Shown here one piece after another: positions 6,072-6,432 of a stretch of DNA of 6,432 nt. Source of the stretch: Alphaproteobacteria bacterium (lineage in GTDB: Bacteria > Pseudomonadota > Alphaproteobacteria > Rhizobiales > Rhizobiaceae). Within the stretch, counting starts at the first letter, position 1; each line of letters begins with the position of its first letter. Under the pieces are notes generated by a model, which was not told the origin of the DNA, ran no database searches, and saw only the letters and a program-made list of their open reading frames with translations. The stretch lies in contig JAUIBM010000180.1 of the NCBI GenBank assembly GCA_030428345.1, forward strand, positions 1 through 6,432, read 5' to 3'. Made by a program: the position numbers and the translations under genes.

Positions 6072-6432
6072 CTACCAGCTGCCGATATTGGGCATGCTCG
6101 TCCAGGGTTCGGCCGGCTCCAGCGGATCCCCCTTCTGCAGCAGTTCGATCGAGATGTTGTCGGGCGAGCGCACAAACGCCATCTGGCCGTCGCGCGGCGG
6201 GCGATTGATCGTCACGCCGGCGTTCATCAGCGACTGGCAGGTCTCGTAGATATTGTCGACAGCGAAGGCCAGATGGCCGAAATTGCGCCCGCCAGTATAG
6301 GTCTCCGGATCCCAGTTATAGGTCAGTTCCAGGCACGGTGCGCGCAGGGTGGATTTCATCTCGCCCGCCGCGGTCGCCAGATCGTCGCTGGCGGCCAGGA
6401 AAATCAGCGTGAAGCGACCCTGCTCCGATTCG
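6072..6432 (-). CDS. gloA: Lactoylglutathione lyase (glyoxalase I), C-terminal part, 5' end outside window
   Basis: Glyoxalase I isomerises the hemithioacetal of methylglyoxal and glutathione to S-lactoylglutathione, the first step of methylglyoxal detoxification in the cytoplasm. The frame stays open to the window edge, so about 119 residues are visible and the N-terminus is missing. An internal ATG at 6359 is not the real start, because conserved sequence (GRFTLIFLAA) continues upstream of it. Family motifs are LELTYNW, GGRNFGHLAF, RPPRDGQMAF and SIELLQKG, with a C-terminus ending in EPWTSMPNIGSW. The Glu of LELTYNW, His of FGHLAF and Glu of SIELL match three of the four metal ligands of E. 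coli GloA (Glu56, His74, Glu122); the fourth, near the N-terminus, is out of view. It lies upstream of the tRNA-Glu genes on the same strand, separated by a hairpin and the tRNA promoter. Confidence 0.94.
   Translation of the reverse strand, partial: ESEQGRFTLIFLAASDDLATAAGEMKSTLRAPCLELTYNWDPETYTGGRNFGHLAFAVDNIYETCQSLMNAGVTINRPPRDGQMAFVRSPDNISIELLQKGDPLEPAEPWTSMPNIGSW

Overview
This is a GC-rich stretch of ordinary bacterial chromosome. The protein families and gene order (AlaC-type aminotransferase, homoserine dehydrogenase, GlpX-type fructose-bisphosphatase, RecJ) point to an alphaproteobacterium. The order and the GloA sequence suggest Sphingomonadales or a relative, but the order-level call is inference only.

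Layout, left to right. Bases 1-569 (+) hold the C-terminal part of a class I/II PLP-dependent aminotransferase of the AlaC / LL-diaminopimelate aminotransferase group. Bases 590-1153 (-) hold kptA, an NAD+-dependent RNA 2'-phosphotransferase; it is the only gene inside the otherwise plus-strand block that runs against it. A 193-bp gap follows with a good sigma70-like promoter and a leader hairpin for hom. Then come hom (1347-2657, +), a terminator-like hairpin, glpX (2768-3751, +) and recJ (3798-5603, +). Bases 5604-6071 contain no protein gene. They carry two near-identical tRNA-Glu genes on the minus strand (anticodons CTC and TTC, both with encoded CCA), a promoter upstream of them, and hairpins. 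Bases 6072-6432 (-) are the C-terminal part of glyoxalase I (gloA), cut by the window edge.

How the genes fit together. The aminotransferase and hom both belong to amino acid metabolism; Hom is the branch-point enzyme from aspartate semialdehyde to Thr/Met/Ile. glpX supplies the gluconeogenic fructose-1,6-bisphosphatase step. recJ is a DNA repair exonuclease that follows glpX by 46 bp and is probably cotranscribed with it. gloA and the tRNA-Glu pair lie on the opposite strand and converge on recJ.

I see no mobile element, CRISPR array, phage gene or obviously new multi-gene system. The points most worth checking are the isolated kptA, the divergence of the two tRNA-Glu genes, and a hairpin covering the recJ start region.
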